A stretch of DNA of 64,000 nucleotides from Ceratotherium simum simum. Taxonomy: Eukaryota; Chordata; Mammalia; Perissodactyla; Rhinocerotidae. How positions within the stretch are numbered: the first letter of the stretch is position 1; the number at the start of each line of letters is the position of its first letter. A model generated the notes under the pieces. The model had not been told where the DNA came from, made no database searches, and saw only the letters and a program-made list of their open reading frames with translations. The DNA lies in assembly GCF_000283155.1 (NCBI RefSeq), contig NW_004454216.1, forward strand, positions 3,913,646 to 3,977,645, written 5' to 3'. Position numbers and translations under genes: made by a program. Shown here in pieces: positions 35,591 through 47,665 of the stretch.

Positions 35591-37169
35591 TTCCTTCATT
35601 TGGCCCCACCCTTCTGTTGCTCCATTATTCTGTGGCTTTGCATAAAGAGATTTGGATCTTAGAATCTGACAAGGCCTGCATGGGGGAACAGAAATTCAAC
35701 AGGTGGAAATAGAGGAGGCCCCCAAAGATTTGGCAGCCCCGAGCTCACGGCCAGAGCATCACACACCTGGGTACCTCTTAGTTAAGTGACGGATGAGGCA
35801 TTTTCTCTCTAAGCTCTGTGACTTCTAACTCCACAGACCAAGTCTGCCATAATGTGCCATTTGGACTGTGAATTCCCAGTCTCTTCTGATACAGTTGTTG
35901 CCACTTCTCCACCTTTCTTTCACTACCATCTCTCCCAAGTTCAGCTCTCTTGACTTAGAACTTAATCCTTCTTATTAGATACTCAGTCATCTCTATAGAG
36001 TCTTGTGGCATTGAAAGTAGAAGGGAGATTATTAGCGGTCAGTTGATGCAGAAGACGGTTTTAATAGCTGTGAAGTACACCACCCAGTCTATCTTTGGAA
36101 AAAAATCATCTCTGAGAAGTTAGCACAAATTCCATGAGATGCAGCTTTAACATCTGAATGCTCAGCTTTTGCAATGAAAGACAGATGCCAATGGAGCTTG
36201 TATTCCACACAACAGAGGTAAATCAGCCCTGTCTTTTTTACAGCCAGTTTGCATGCCTGAGATGTAATAAATGGGCTTCCCCTACTCGTAGCTCCTGAAG
36301 TGCGAGTGGGAGGAGGCCCAGGGTTGAAAGGTGCTAGTTTCAGGCTTGTAAACAAACCTTTCAGTCGAAAAGAGCTATTGTGTGTATAGCAGGCTCCTCC
36401 CAACTCTGCGAGTTGAGCCTCATCCTTCAGCTAACTGGAATTACCACATCGTTTCACTCCACCAAGTTTCCTTGACTTGGCAGTTTTTCTGATTGCCTGG
36501 CGGTCATAGACCATCTGTCTTTTGCTGATACAGGGAAATGAGGGAACTGGAAAAGCACAAAGCTGTTCTGGGGACCCCAGCACAGAGCTGTCCCTGAGCT
36601 GGGAATTTTGTTGTTGTTGTTGCTAAAGTAGAGAATCATTAGAGTCTTCTCCTCCCCCTTTCTCAGCTGACTCACTTCCATTTTGCTCCCTCCAGCTTGC
36701 CTGTTCTCCCCCTTTTAACCTTGCCCATCTCAGGCAATCCCTTTGTACATTTGTGAGTCGAAGTTGTCCACAGGTAGCCTGAGAACCTTACTGAGTATGT
36801 GGTGGGGCTCCATCATTCCTGTCTAAAAACAATAAAATAACATCCCCACGGTCAGCTACAGCAACCCACGTCCAGAGCACAGGGCCCTTAGAAAAACACA
36901 TGTCCTCAATTTCAGCCCTTCGGAAACATTTCCTAACCCCACTTTGTTACCATGGGCTTCTCAGGCTCAGGGCCAAAGATATCTTTCTTTTAACTGAGGT
37001 TCCCTTATCCAATCCTGTGAGGGATTCCGAGAATTAAAGAGAAAATATATAGTGAAGGCCTCTTGAAATACACAGCTACCCTCGCGGCCTAAATCTGGTG
37101 CCTCTGCTGTGTTTCCAGAGCATTCACAGTTATCCATCAATTGTTGTAAAAGAAGAGACGGCATCCACA
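35591..37169. other. Unassigned, higher-complexity stretch
   Basis: About 1.6 kb without repeat signatures apart from a short (TTG)5 run near 36607-36622. GC content and sequence complexity are higher than average between 36050 and 36750. No open frame here has a recognisable product. It is a candidate single-copy or conserved noncoding region, which cannot be judged without an alignment. Confidence 0.45.
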
Positions 37170-38285
37170 TTCAAAAATACTTTTTAAAGTTTTTATTTTA
37201 CAGCGGTTTTAGATTTACATAAAAACTGCTAATATGGTACAGCAACTTCCCCAAACACCCCACACCTGTTTTCCTCTATTATTAACATCTTACATTAGTA
37301 GGGTACATTTGTTACAATTAATGAACCGATGTTGATACATTATTATTAACTAAAGTCCATACTTTATTCACATTTCCTTAGATTTTACCTAATGTCCTTT
37401 TTCTGTTCTGGGATCCCATCTGGATACCACATTACATGTAGTCATGTCTCCTTAGCCTCCTCCAGACTGTGACAATTTCTCAGACTTCCCTTGTTTCTGA
37501 TGACCTTCACAGTTTTAAGGAATACTGGTCAGGCATCATGTAGAATATCCCTCGAGTGAAATTTGTTTGATATTTTTCTCATAGATTAGGGTTATGGGTT
37601 TTTGGGAAGAAAACCACAGAGGTAAAGTACCATTCTCAACACTTCATATCGAGGTATATACCATCAATATCACTTGTCGTTGTTGATGTCGACGTTGAGC
37701 ACCTGGCTGAGGAAGTGTTTGTCAGGTTTCTCCACTATAAAGTTACTGTTTTTTCTCCTTTCTGTACTGTACTCTTTGGAAGAAAATTACACACAACCCA
37801 CACTTACGGAACGGAAAGTTATGCTTCGTCTCCTTGAAGGTGAGACATCTGCATAAATTATTTGCAATTTTTCTGAACATGAAAATTGTCTCTTTGTCCC
37901 CATTTATTAATAATTCAATCATTTATTTATAACACTATGGACTCATGGATGTTTATTGTATAGTTTGGATTATAATCCAACACTACTTTATCTTATTGCT
38001 GAAATTGTGTAGCTTTTGCAATTAGGAGGTCATTTAGTTGTCTCCTGTCTCCCTTTGACCTATCCTCATCATTGTAGGGTTTTGGTTTGTTTGTTTATTG
38101 GTGAGCATTTCCTTTCATTCTGACACCGCAAGACGTTTCAAGTTCATCTTGAGTATTTCTTGACCCTGTCCAAGAATAACCCATTTCTTCAAGGAACCCT
38201 GGTTCCTTTGATTGGAGAATAGTATTAGAAATCAAGATCTGGATGCTATGTGGATACCAAAATTTTTGAGCACGCAAACCTGACA
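37170..38285 (-). mobile_element. L1M-type LINE, antisense, about 1.1 kb
   Basis: The antisense 3' region of an old L1: 'tgacaatttctcagacttcccttg...tgatgaccttcacagttttaagg...tactggtcaggcatcatgtagaatatccctc', 'aagaaaaccacagaggtaaagt', 'gcacctggctgaggaagtgtttgtcaggtttctccactataaagttac' and 'tttgattggagaatagtattagaaatcaagatctgg'. The subfamily is not assigned. It is clearly older than the inverted L1s of this window. Confidence 0.8.
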
Positions 38286-38294
38286 TTTTGTGTC

Positions 38295-38495
38295 AAGATC
38301 TATGAGGTGATGTATATAAATTTCACAATAACCTGCAAGATAAATGTTAATATTTTCTTTTGTAAGATGCAAATGGAAGGCTAGAGAGGTTAAAGAATTT
38401 TCCGAGTTTACATAAACAGTGAGTACCAGAGCTAGAATTTGAACTTTGGTTATCTAACTCTAGAACTCTACCTCTCAACCACTTATTCTGTATCA
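38295..38495 (-). repeat. MIR SINE, antisense
   Basis: 'atttcacaataacctgcaagataaatgttaatattttcttttgtaagatgcaaatggaaggctagagaggttaaagaattttccgag' and 'cagagctagaatttgaac' follow reverse MIR. Confidence 0.85.
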
Positions 38496-38589
38496 TAAAC
38501 TGGCAACCTCAGAAATGAGTGAAATATAAAGAATGGATTCACTAGATTCCAATGAACATGGTTTTGAATATCCTCTTTGTGTGTGTGTA

Positions 38590-38705
38590 TATCTGTATCA
38601 TAAAGTTGTTAGAGCTGTACATGTGAAGCTTTTAGAACAATGCCTGGCATGTGGTAAATATTTGATAAATTTTAGCTTCTGCTATATCATCATCATCTTT
38701 ATCAT
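38590..38705 (+). repeat. MIR SINE 3' part
   Basis: 'agttgttagagctgtacatgtgaagcttttagaacaatgcctggcatgtggtaaatatttgataaa' is the sense MIR end. It faces the antisense MIR about 95 bp upstream. Confidence 0.85.
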
Positions 38706-40189
38706 TATCTGCTGCCATAAGCTTATGTTTCCATTTTCTGCTCTTCAACCATCTACCATGAGCATCCTGGAATGTCCCTATCTTGACCTTACAGAAAGGA
38801 TAAATTAACGAGGCAAGTTATTTAGCTGTGAGTGCCCAACGTCACCACACACAATATTTGATATACAAGTGAATTCCTTTTAACCATGCAGTTTCCTACT
38901 CCCTGTTGTAGAGTAATGCAAGGAAAGTTTGAAAGAGGCATAGGGAAGGAATACTGAAGAAAACGAGCTAGGCTTACCTTTGACCAAAATGACCAGATTG
39001 GTTGGCAAGGTGGCTGAAATCTCCTTTTCCTAGAGCCTATTCAAATTTCTTTCCCAGGAGTCTATTTATCACAGTGATCACACTCTACTGGTTCCTACCA
39101 GAATGTGGATAGGTGGGTGGGGGCATGGAGGAAATGTATATGTATGTGTGTGTGTGTGTGTGTATCCATTTCCTCACCTCTGGAAACACAAAAAAACTGC
39201 ATGCCAGGTGAGGGAGAGTATGCAAAGATTCATGGCAGAAACCGGGTCATAATGATTAGCAACCTTCATTAATTCTAATGATACCCTCATTTCCTAAATA
39301 TTAACCCTAAGTTATACACAACCATCATTCACAAAGCTACTTAAAATACACATCTTCTATCATTTCTGCTTTAGCTTAGCAGCATCCTCAAAGGCGTGTT
39401 CACAAAGCACATACTTTAAACAAGGAGATACTGATGCTGGGTAAAACGTGAGCAGAAAGGGAGAGAGAAGGCAATGTTTTGCTAATTAACTAAAGTTAGG
39501 ATTTTCTTTTCTTTCCAGTGTCATGTTTAGGGCTTAAGTCCCTCTGATCTAGAGAAAGAGACCAGAGGATCTTTGAGATACAGGGGTTTTGCAAGGTCAT
39601 CCATCCCTACCTGAATACTTCTAATGCAGGGGAGATGATCAGGAGATGCTAGACAAACAGTGTAGTCCTGGCCGACTGCCACATTGTTTTCCTGATAATT
39701 TGAAGGCATCTTGGCCATAGTTTACCACTGGCCAAGCTCAGCCTTAGATGGTGACAGAATATAACATGGGGATGGTGAGGGATGGGAAAAGAGCTAGATT
39801 CAGATTGACAAGTGAACCCTGATTCACTGTTCTTATCTCTTGTTAATCCTCACTCTGGCCAGTGCCAAGTTCCTGGCTGCCGCTTTAACATAACCTCTGT
39901 TCTGCTTTGGCAAGAAGGAGATGTGCCCCATAGGATTTGTTTCCATGGAGTCCCTGTAGAGCTTTGGATGGCAGCTGAGGCTGGTATTGAGAAGAAGCAG
40001 AACAAAGAAAGAAAGAAAGGAACAAAGAAAGAAGAAAAAGGAGTGGTAAATTTGTACAGTTGTTGTTGATTAATTTCTTAATATATTGAAGATAGAAGAT
40101 TGTAGGAGTGAATAGATGGGTAAATCTACCTGGTTCCAGTCAAGGGGGCACTCACTGTCTCTCCTTTTCTCTTTTCTCTGATACTTTCC
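38706..40189. other. Unassigned stretch with simple repeats
   Basis: Contains a (TG)n run at 39135-39164 and a (GAAA)n-like tract at about 40000-40040. No gene or interspersed repeat recognised. Confidence 0.5.
39135..39164 (+). repeat. (TG)n microsatellite
   Basis: TATG units followed by a perfect TG run. Confidence 0.95.
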
Positions 40190-40320
40190 TTCTTAAAATT
40201 ATAGAAATATAAAGAGCTGAAAATAACTGAGAAGATCATCTACAGCAATCTTTTTTTTAACAGATAAAAACTTGATTCCTGAGAAACTGAACTCACGCCC
40301 ATATTTTCAGATTCCCACCA
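40190..40320 (-). repeat. MIR-like fragment, antisense
   Basis: 'gagctgaaaataactgagaagatcatctacagcaatc' and 'aacagataaaaacttgattcctgagaaactgaac' resemble the reverse of a MIR-family SINE. Weak. Confidence 0.5.
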
Positions 40321-41099
40321 TAGTGTCTAGGGCTACCCTCCCCAGTCTACTGTGTCCTTCTTTGTCTTTCTCCTTCTCATTCCACCACCATTCCCAATCA
40401 CACCCAGGGTTAGTCCTATATTTGTTCCTGTTTCTGCTGTATTTGCAACTTAACTTATGGAAGGAAACATGGAGCCTCACTGATTTCTGGCAGAGCTCTG
40501 CCTCATGTGCTGACAAGCACTCCCTGGCACTGGGCACCCGTCCAACAGCAGGTGCCTAGCTCCATGAGCAGCTCTGTAGCTGCATCTCAAAGGAGGCAGG
40601 TTGAAGTCCAACACTGTCTTCCTGCTGCTTTGAGGCTATGATCTACCACCAGCATTTCTCTCACCAAGTGAAAGGAGAGGAGGGATTGCTGCCAAGGTTA
40701 GCACCACTAGACATGGGAGGTGGCCATAGGGAGCATCTGTGACAGCTTAAGGATTTTTAGCTTGATGGATGGTTAAGAAGATAAGATGAGACATTCGAGT
40801 TTGTTTATGTAGGACTATTGTCCATGAACCTGAGTGGGTTGACCTTCAGGTCATGATAGAATGTCTCTATGTTTTCTCAAGTTGAGAGTGAACTATAAGT
40901 TGAGGCTCAGAGGACCTGAATTTACATCATGATAGGGCTCTTTGGGACAAATTGTTCTTGTTTAATAATATGCATTTATTTTGGACATTGTGTGTTAATT
41001 TAAACATACATAGAACATTTGTGACAGTATAGTTTTAGAAGAGCAAATGGGAAGTCATGAAAACAGGACTTAAAGTTTATATAAGGCATAATGCCTCAA
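40321..41099. other. Unassigned sequence
   Basis: No feature recognised. Open frames at 40272-40559 (+) and 40307-40537 (-) overlap on opposite strands and have no domain. Confidence 0.5.
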
Positions 41100-42100
41100 T
41101 GTTAATAAAAGATTATAGGCACACAAAAGGAATGGTAGGCCATACGATGAGATGGATTGTGCGGAGACGCGAAAATACAAGACATGTGTACAGGCAATGA
41201 AAAAATATTGTTTTGAGAGACTATAAGGGCTTTGGCAAGGGTGTAATGAAAGAAGACTTTGAGAACAATGACATGCCTGAGTGAGGTTTGTCATCTTAGA
41301 TTGGTGAGCCAATGTAATTATTATTTATTAGGAGAATGATTTAATTTAAGAAAACATTTAGGACTATTAATCTGGCAGCATGTAAATGATGTATTGGAAA
41401 GACTAAAGGTGAGAGACAATGGTTTCAATGAGAAAAGTCTGTCAATTGCCCAAAGATAGGAAGTTATAGGACCTAAATTAGGGTGGTGGCAATGAGAAAG
41501 GAAAGTAAGGATGGATTGATGGAAGGGTGGACAGGTGGATGGATGGAAGAAATACTGCATATAAACAATGGAACAGCTCTGGTGATGAACTTACTCTGTA
41601 GGGCCTAAGAGAAGGGGTAAGTGTGATGCACAACTTAGACGTGAGCGTGATCTGACTGCAACATAATTCTCGCAATTGTGTCAAAGGGCACGATTTGTTG
41701 GATATGATCATCTCAGGTTTTGATGTTGGCTCACTAGGAAAATGGTGACCTACCTGGTGATATGAAGAAAAACTAAAGAGCAGAGAGACTTTATAGGATG
41801 AGAGAGGATGGATGAAAAGATGTAGGTAATAGCAGAATGTGAGCTAGAAGGCTATGGGAAATGCAGAAATGGTGCTCAGAAAAGGAGGCAGGTTGGAGCT
41901 AATGGCTTGAAGTCGTTTATATACAAGTATAAGTCATGAGCTTAGACAATATATTGACAGTCGAATGTATGCAGGGCAAAGAGCAGAAAGCCAAGACATG
42001 AGCCTCTGTTACACCTTCTCTCAAATGTGGGGAGGAAACAAAGTAAAGTTTTCAGAGATGGAACAATCTAAGAAATAGGAAGAAAATCAGAATCTCATTC
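41100..42100 (-). repeat. L2 LINE, antisense, about 1 kb
   Basis: Antisense L2 reverse-transcriptase region: 'tcttagattggtgagccaatgtaa...aggagaatgatttaatttaag...actattaatctggcagcatgtaaatgatg' and 'catctcaggttttgatgttggctcac'. Minus-strand open frames in 41070-41711 are fragments of this dead L2 gene. Confidence 0.75.
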
Positions 42101-42714
42101 TGCTGGGGATAGAAATCTGAATAACAAGGGGTTAAGGAGAGAATGGGTGTAAAAATGGAGCCTACAACTACAGGCCGATGTTCAAGAACAGCAAGTCAAT
42201 TACATCCACAATGATGTACGTAAAGCCTTCCTGTTTGGGAATGAGACCTGGGCTGCCCTCTTATTTCAAATCCCATCCCATATTTACTTCATTTTATCAT
42301 TTGCATGCAATACTTATTATTGTCTAAGATTTAACAGACAATCAGATTTATATTTTTCTGATTCCTAGGAAATAGATTGAGTGAGTCCAGAGGGTCTCAA
42401 ATAATTTTACGCCCTTGCAGATTTGCTTTTCCATCTGGCCTGGGAAGGCCTGCTTCCTCTGGATCTTGTGAGATAGACTCTGCCTCTGGGCTGTGTTTGG
42501 TTTCCCTGAGCTCCAGCTGCCATATGAAGCCCACCAAGCTTTCTCTTATTTTTTCCTCCAGTGGGTCTTGTGTCTCTCACTCTGTATTACCTCCTTTACT
42601 TCTGCTTGTGTCTGCAAAACTCTGTTCTGCTCATACTTGCATCCTCATCCATCATTTAAGAAACTAGGATATTAATATATCTCTTTATAATATCGAAATA
42701 ATAATTCTTTATAT
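42101..42714. other. Unassigned sequence
   Basis: No feature recognised. A 96-codon open frame (42377-42667, +) has no domain. Confidence 0.5.
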
Positions 42715-42925
42715 ATTTTTATAGCTCTTATAGTTTCCTAATTGCTAGTGTGTATTAATCTCATTTGGCCTTCAGGACAACCTGGAAGTTGGGTCAGCCA
42801 AGCATTTAGCCCATTTCACAGATAAGGAAACTGATGACCTAGTGAAGATTGTATAATGAATGCACATTGGAACCCAGACTCACATTCATACTTTCTGACT
42901 TCTTACCCAGTGCTCTCATCTGGTG
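42715..42925 (-). repeat. MIR SINE, antisense
   Basis: 'attaatctcatttggccttcaggacaacctggaagttggg', 'cccatttcacagataaggaaactgatgacc' and 'ggaacccagactcac' are reverse MIR landmarks. Confidence 0.85.
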
Positions 42926-42984
42926 ACTGCATATGGTATATATCCTCTCCCATGGAAAATCCCACAGGCATGTATTTCACAATG

Positions 42985-43605
42985 TCAAGTAGTCCTTAAG
43001 AGCACTGGCTTTGTAGTCACACAGACTGGGTAGTTCTAACTCTGCTGTGTGGCCTTGCAAAGGCTACATAAACTCTTTGAGTTTCAGTTTCGTTACCTGT
43101 AAAGTGTTGGGAATAATAGTGCCCCATCAATGCACTTGGCTAAAGAGTTGGGAAGTAATATCTTTTAACATGCACCTGAATTTTTTTTTTTTTTAATTTT
43201 TTGTTTATTGCAGTAACATTGGTTTATAACATTGTAAAAATTTCAGGTGTACATCATTGTACTTCTATTTCTGCATGGACTACATCATGTTCACCACCAA
43301 AATACTTCCCAACTCTTTAGCCAAGTGCATTGACATTATGTTTGGGGTTGCACTAAATAAGTGTGTTAATAAAATTTATTTTCACATGCTCTATTTCTTA
43401 CAATATATACTTAAAGCTGTTCTAATTTGTGAGACTAGTGTGGTAAAGTTTTGATAATGTCATGCAGAAGTAAAATACTTTCATAGCATAAAAAAAAAAA
43501 ATAGTGCCCCATCATAGTGGTGCTGTGAAAATCAAATTAGATTATGTTATAGAGGCTGCATAGGAACCACTCAACAAATGTCAACAGCACTAAAATTATT
43601 TATTT
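42985..43605 (+). repeat. MIR SINE split by an L1-derived insertion
   Basis: Left part 42985-43129 ('gagcactggctttgtagtcacacagactgggtagttc...gtttcagtttcgttacctgtaaagtg') and right part 43515-43605 ('gctgtgaaaatcaaattag...ggaaccactcaacaaatgtc'). The two halves join perfectly once the insertion and one copy of its 15-bp target duplication are removed. Confidence 0.9.
43115..43514 (+). mobile_element. L1 insertion with 3' transduction and 5' inversion
   Basis: The target duplication AATAGTGCCCCATCA sits at both ends (43115-43129, 43500-43514). Between them is an inverted segment, 43130-43303. Read on the minus strand it is L1 3' UTR ending in AATAAACAAAAAATT, then a run of 14 A, then about 50 bases of non-L1 DNA ending CTTTAGCCAAGTGCAT. 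The sense segment 43304-43489 begins with the last 27 bases of that same non-L1 DNA, carries on for about 160 more, and ends in a second A tail (43490-43499) after a possible AGTAAA signal. So an L1 transcript read past its own poly(A) site and carried downstream DNA, and twin priming inverted its 5' part. Source locus unknown. Confidence 0.9.
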
Positions 43606-45169
43606 AGGCTCTATATTGATATTTGACCATGAGCTACTACTGACAAGCGTTTCCCCTAAAATTCACATAGCATGCCCTTGAATGTCCTTTTATAATAAGC
43701 GGAATTTGCATTTGGGGGAAATAAAGCATGTAATTTACATACACTAATTGGAACTGAAGTGATTTCTATACACTGATTGGAACTGAAATAATAAGTTCAG
43801 ATAAGTCAAGAAACAGTAATATTATTGATTAAATAATCCTTAGTTAAAACAAGTTTATTGTAGTCTTGAGGTTAGATTTTTCATTCTTGCTTTCCTTTTT
43901 CCCTGTCCTTCTTCATCTTTTCTTTTCCTTCTAAGCCATGGCACCTCATAGAGTATTTCTTGCCCCTTACAAATAGAAAGACTGTTGGATCTCAAAGCCG
44001 ATGTTGACAGTGGAGAGGGAGGGACAGAAATCTCACTCAAACACAAATACTTCCATTAATTACTGGCAGTAACAGTAAAAAAGGAAAGCAGAAAATTACA
44101 GGCGAGGAAAGCAACTTCTGGTTTTGAATGTTCTGCGTATTTCTCGATCACAGCTTGAGTTTCCTTTTCTTGATGAATAGGACAGGGGGCTTAGAGGGGT
44201 TTGACCCTTCAAGAAATGTCACATTCATAATGTTCCACTGGTTACTGGTATAACCAGAATGTACACCTCCTCCTCATCTGTCTCCTTCCTCAGCAAGACA
44301 CACAGACTGAAGGTGGCAGAAGGTTCATTGGTAAAAAGGCTCAAACAGTCCTGAGACTTAGCCCTGAGTTCTAATCTGGGAAGTGTTGTGATGAATTCTT
44401 TTCACAATAAACTGTGTCTTCTGAGGCCACCCAATGAGGCATTTACTTAGGAGGGAAAAAAATTTTCAACCTGCATGAGTCACTGAATGTTTAAAGGATT
44501 AATTAATAGATGCGTATATACTAGGAATGTTAGGTTTTTGGTTTTTGCCATGCCCAACAAAAGCCAAATCATGGGATATATTTTAAGGCATCATATCTGG
44601 TCTGATGAAAAGTTTTGTCAGCAGTACTATATAGATAAAAGCCCCGGGAGGCTACTGAAATCAGCTAGCTCTGGCATCTTACGTTGCTTTTCTACTTACA
44701 AGCTATGTCAGGTTTTGAGCATCTGCCATTCGAGGCCACAAGCTTTTCACCTACAAAGTTAGGTGGTCTCAGGACCACTTGGGAATGTGTTGAAGGGATT
44801 TTAAACATGAAACTATGAGCACTATATAAGGAGCTTCTACAGAGTACTTAGGCACTGGCCTTTTTTTTTTTTTAATGACGGGAAAGTTAATCTCTTTATT
44901 TAGGAAACTCATGTTTCTATACAGGAAAAGATAGGAGATGTGAAACACAGTGATGAGAGATTGAGGAAAAATGGCCTTCAAAGTTAGATGGACAGAGACA
45001 GAGAGAGATAAAAGGCCGACTCCCAAACATTGAAAAATCATGTGATGTGGCTTTCCAGGAGGTCTGTGCCTCACTTTCAGCGAGCAAGGTACCATGGGCC
45101 CTGATGGGAAATGAAAGGAATGAAGATAATAGCTGCCCTCGAAGACTTTTCTTGGTACTCTTGTTTTAG
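43606..45169. other. Unassigned stretch
   Basis: About 1.6 kb with an 18-bp near-exact direct duplication (43741-43758, 43770-43787). No gene or family recognised. Minus open frames at 43855-44046 and 44769-45191 have no domain. Confidence 0.5.
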
Positions 45170-45365
45170 AATCAAAGAATGGTAGAACCAAAGGTAACTT
45201 TAGATAGCAGAGGGTTCAAACCTCTTCATTTCCCAGATGAGACAACTGAGGCACAGGAAGGGGATGTGATTTGCACATTTTTTTAGCAAGTCTGCTAGTT
45301 GCCAAATCAAGACTAAGAACTCTATGGTTCTTATAACTCTGAGTTCATTGCTCTTTTTACTCTAT
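45170..45365 (-). repeat. MIR-family SINE, antisense
   Basis: 'cctcttcatttcccagatgagacaactgaggcacaggaaggggatgtgatttgcac' and 'actaagaactctatggttcttataactctgagttcattgctc' follow the reverse order of a MIR variant. Confidence 0.75.
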
Positions 45366-45655
45366 CACTCTCTTCATATGTCTGAGGTGTGGATAGGCTT
45401 TTTGTTCTAAACTCCTTACAGACCTATTTTTTTTCTCTTCTCCTGAGGTAGGGAACACAGCAAAGAAGTGAGAGCTTCTTTCTACCCAGACTTTACTACT
45501 ACTTATTGAATGTCTTTCAGCACCTCTATCCTCCACACCATTTATTACAATGCTTATACTGTGGTTTCCCTTGAAACAATTCTCCAAGCTGTACAGTCTG
45601 CTCAAAGAAACCCTGGTGTCTGTGCTTACTGGGAACTAGCTTTAGGGATTATATG

Positions 45656-45862
45656 TAGTCATGTGTCACTTAACAATGGGGATGCATTCTGAGAAATGTA
45701 TCGTTAGGTGACTTTGTCATGTGAACATCATAGAGTGTACTTACACAAACCTAGAAGGTGTAGCCTACTACACACCTAGGCTATGTGGTACTAATCTTAC
45801 GGAACTATCATCATATATGTGAGTCATCATTGACTGAAATGTCCTTATGTGGCACATGACTG
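45656..45862 (+). mobile_element. Tigger-like (TcMar) MITE
   Basis: 207 bp with terminal inverted repeats: left TAGTCATGTGTCACTTAA, right (reverse complement) CAGTCATGTGCCACATAA. A TA follows on the right; the left TA has mutated. The interior 'tgagaaatgtatcgttaggtgactttgtcatgtgaacatcatagagtgtacttacacaaacctag' and 'tagcctactacacacctaggctat' belong to a common nonautonomous mammalian Tigger-group element, internally deleted here. The subfamily is not assigned. Confidence 0.85.
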
Positions 45863-47509
45863 TATGTTCAAGGTGGAGCCCCCTCTTGCTTGCCTCAGAG
45901 CTTCATTCTGTTAAATAGAGGGGTCCTTGACCCAGTGAATCCCCATGGGACTCAGTGTGTACTTGCTGAGTGCTCCCTCAGTGCCACCTACTGGGAGCAT
46001 TTCTGGGTTGTATCCACCCAGCATAATCCTTCTCTGCTTTGGGACACCGGATGCCCAGGCCCTTGATCTTAATTAATAAACATGGAAACAAACATATTCT
46101 TAAGTCAGAGTTTTTATATCAGTTGAAGTGATTGCCATTCTTCTTATATGTCTTTTCAGTATTTTAGTCACTTACTAGAATTCGAGTCACTTTATTTTAG
46201 TGGACATATATATCTATTTTTTTGTCAACTCTCTGAGGAAAAATGTGTTATAAATATACACAAGCATTGTTATACACTAGTTCGACATTAATCCTTTAAA
46301 ATTCCCAAATCTGTGATTTCATATATTCTTTGAAATTGGAGATGCATGAGCTTTTATTCTTCTTGAGTGCACCATGAGCTTATTTGGTAATAATATATTT
46401 AGAAAGTGGTGACAATCATGACAATAATACATTTTGTAATTCTATTTATCTGTTATAAACTCCTTAGACCAGTTGGAACCCAGTTGGTCAAATTTACAAT
46501 AATTTACCATTAAAATCAAAATCTCCCTGATTATCACATTTCATAATATCAGGAAATGTGATTGATTCTTATTTCTGAAGTATGCTTGGATCTGAGGTAT
46601 ATATTCACATTCATTGTATAGTATACTTATTGCAAAATAATAAAATAGGATACTATTTAATTTTTTCAGTCATTTTGTAGTGGGCGAAAAGATACTACTT
46701 TGAAGCTCTGACATATGTTCCTCTTTCCAGTTGACAACACACCGAGATAAACTGAATGTCAGATCCATGTTTGTTTGTTTGATTACCAGTGGCTTTGGGA
46801 TACCCACACCAACCTTTGGTATGTCCTACAATATATGTGAGTTTGATGTTATTTGCCATGATAAATATATCCAGGATTGAGTGGCTCAACCACAATGCCA
46901 CTACCAGGGAAAACCAATAAAAGTGGGCAAGGTCTTAGGTAAAGCTTGTAGAGATCATATAACAAGTTGTAGATAAAGAAGTGGAAGTAGCAAACATTGA
47001 TTTAAGCCAGAGTACTGAAAAACGTTCTCCTAAAGATTGTTAAATATTACTGTGTCTGGGGAAGCATCTGAGTAGCCTTAGACGTGGGTCAAGACCCTTA
47101 CATGCCTTAATTTGTGCTGTATTATTGCACATCGTTCATACAACTTGAGAATTTGGAAATAAGCAATGGCTCCTGTTTCCTTCATCTGCCCATGTCTTGT
47201 TACCTTGGCCTTATATGATTTTAAGTATTTCCAGAATTATCATAACATTTCATTTTGAGAATATGCTTCTAAGTGAATAAACTTAAAAAAAAATAAAAGG
47301 AAACTTAACGATACCCTCAAAGCACACTGAATGAGAACATGAAGGACCAGCATTTCTCATTCAGAGGGTATTGTAGAAACAGCTCCAGTGCTCCCGGTGT
47401 TGTCCTCCAGATGCCAGACTCTTCACAGGCCACTTATGTGTGGAGGAATCCTTCCACTTCTCCTCCCACTCCACTACTGGATTACTGGGAATGGATCTCA
47501 TATAGGTTA
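45863..47509. other. Unassigned stretch
   Basis: About 1.6 kb of AT-rich DNA with no recognised element. Confidence 0.5.
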
Positions 47510-47665
47510 CTCAGAAGGAAGAGGAGGAGGTACAATAGCAGGAGTAGGAGCAGAGGATGTTGATAGAGGAGGATATGTTGAAAAAAGTGATGGTGATGGT
47601 GGTGATGATCGAGAAGAAGGTGAAGGAGAAGGAGGGGACAGGACAGTAGGAAAAAGGAAAGTGTG
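47510..47665 (+). repeat. Purine/GGA-GGT-rich low-complexity tract
   Basis: Degenerate GGA, GAA and GGTGAT triplets. The open frames over it (47388-47681 + and 47511-47693 -) are artefacts of the triplet composition (Gly/Glu/Asp runs, Ser/Phe runs). Confidence 0.85.
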
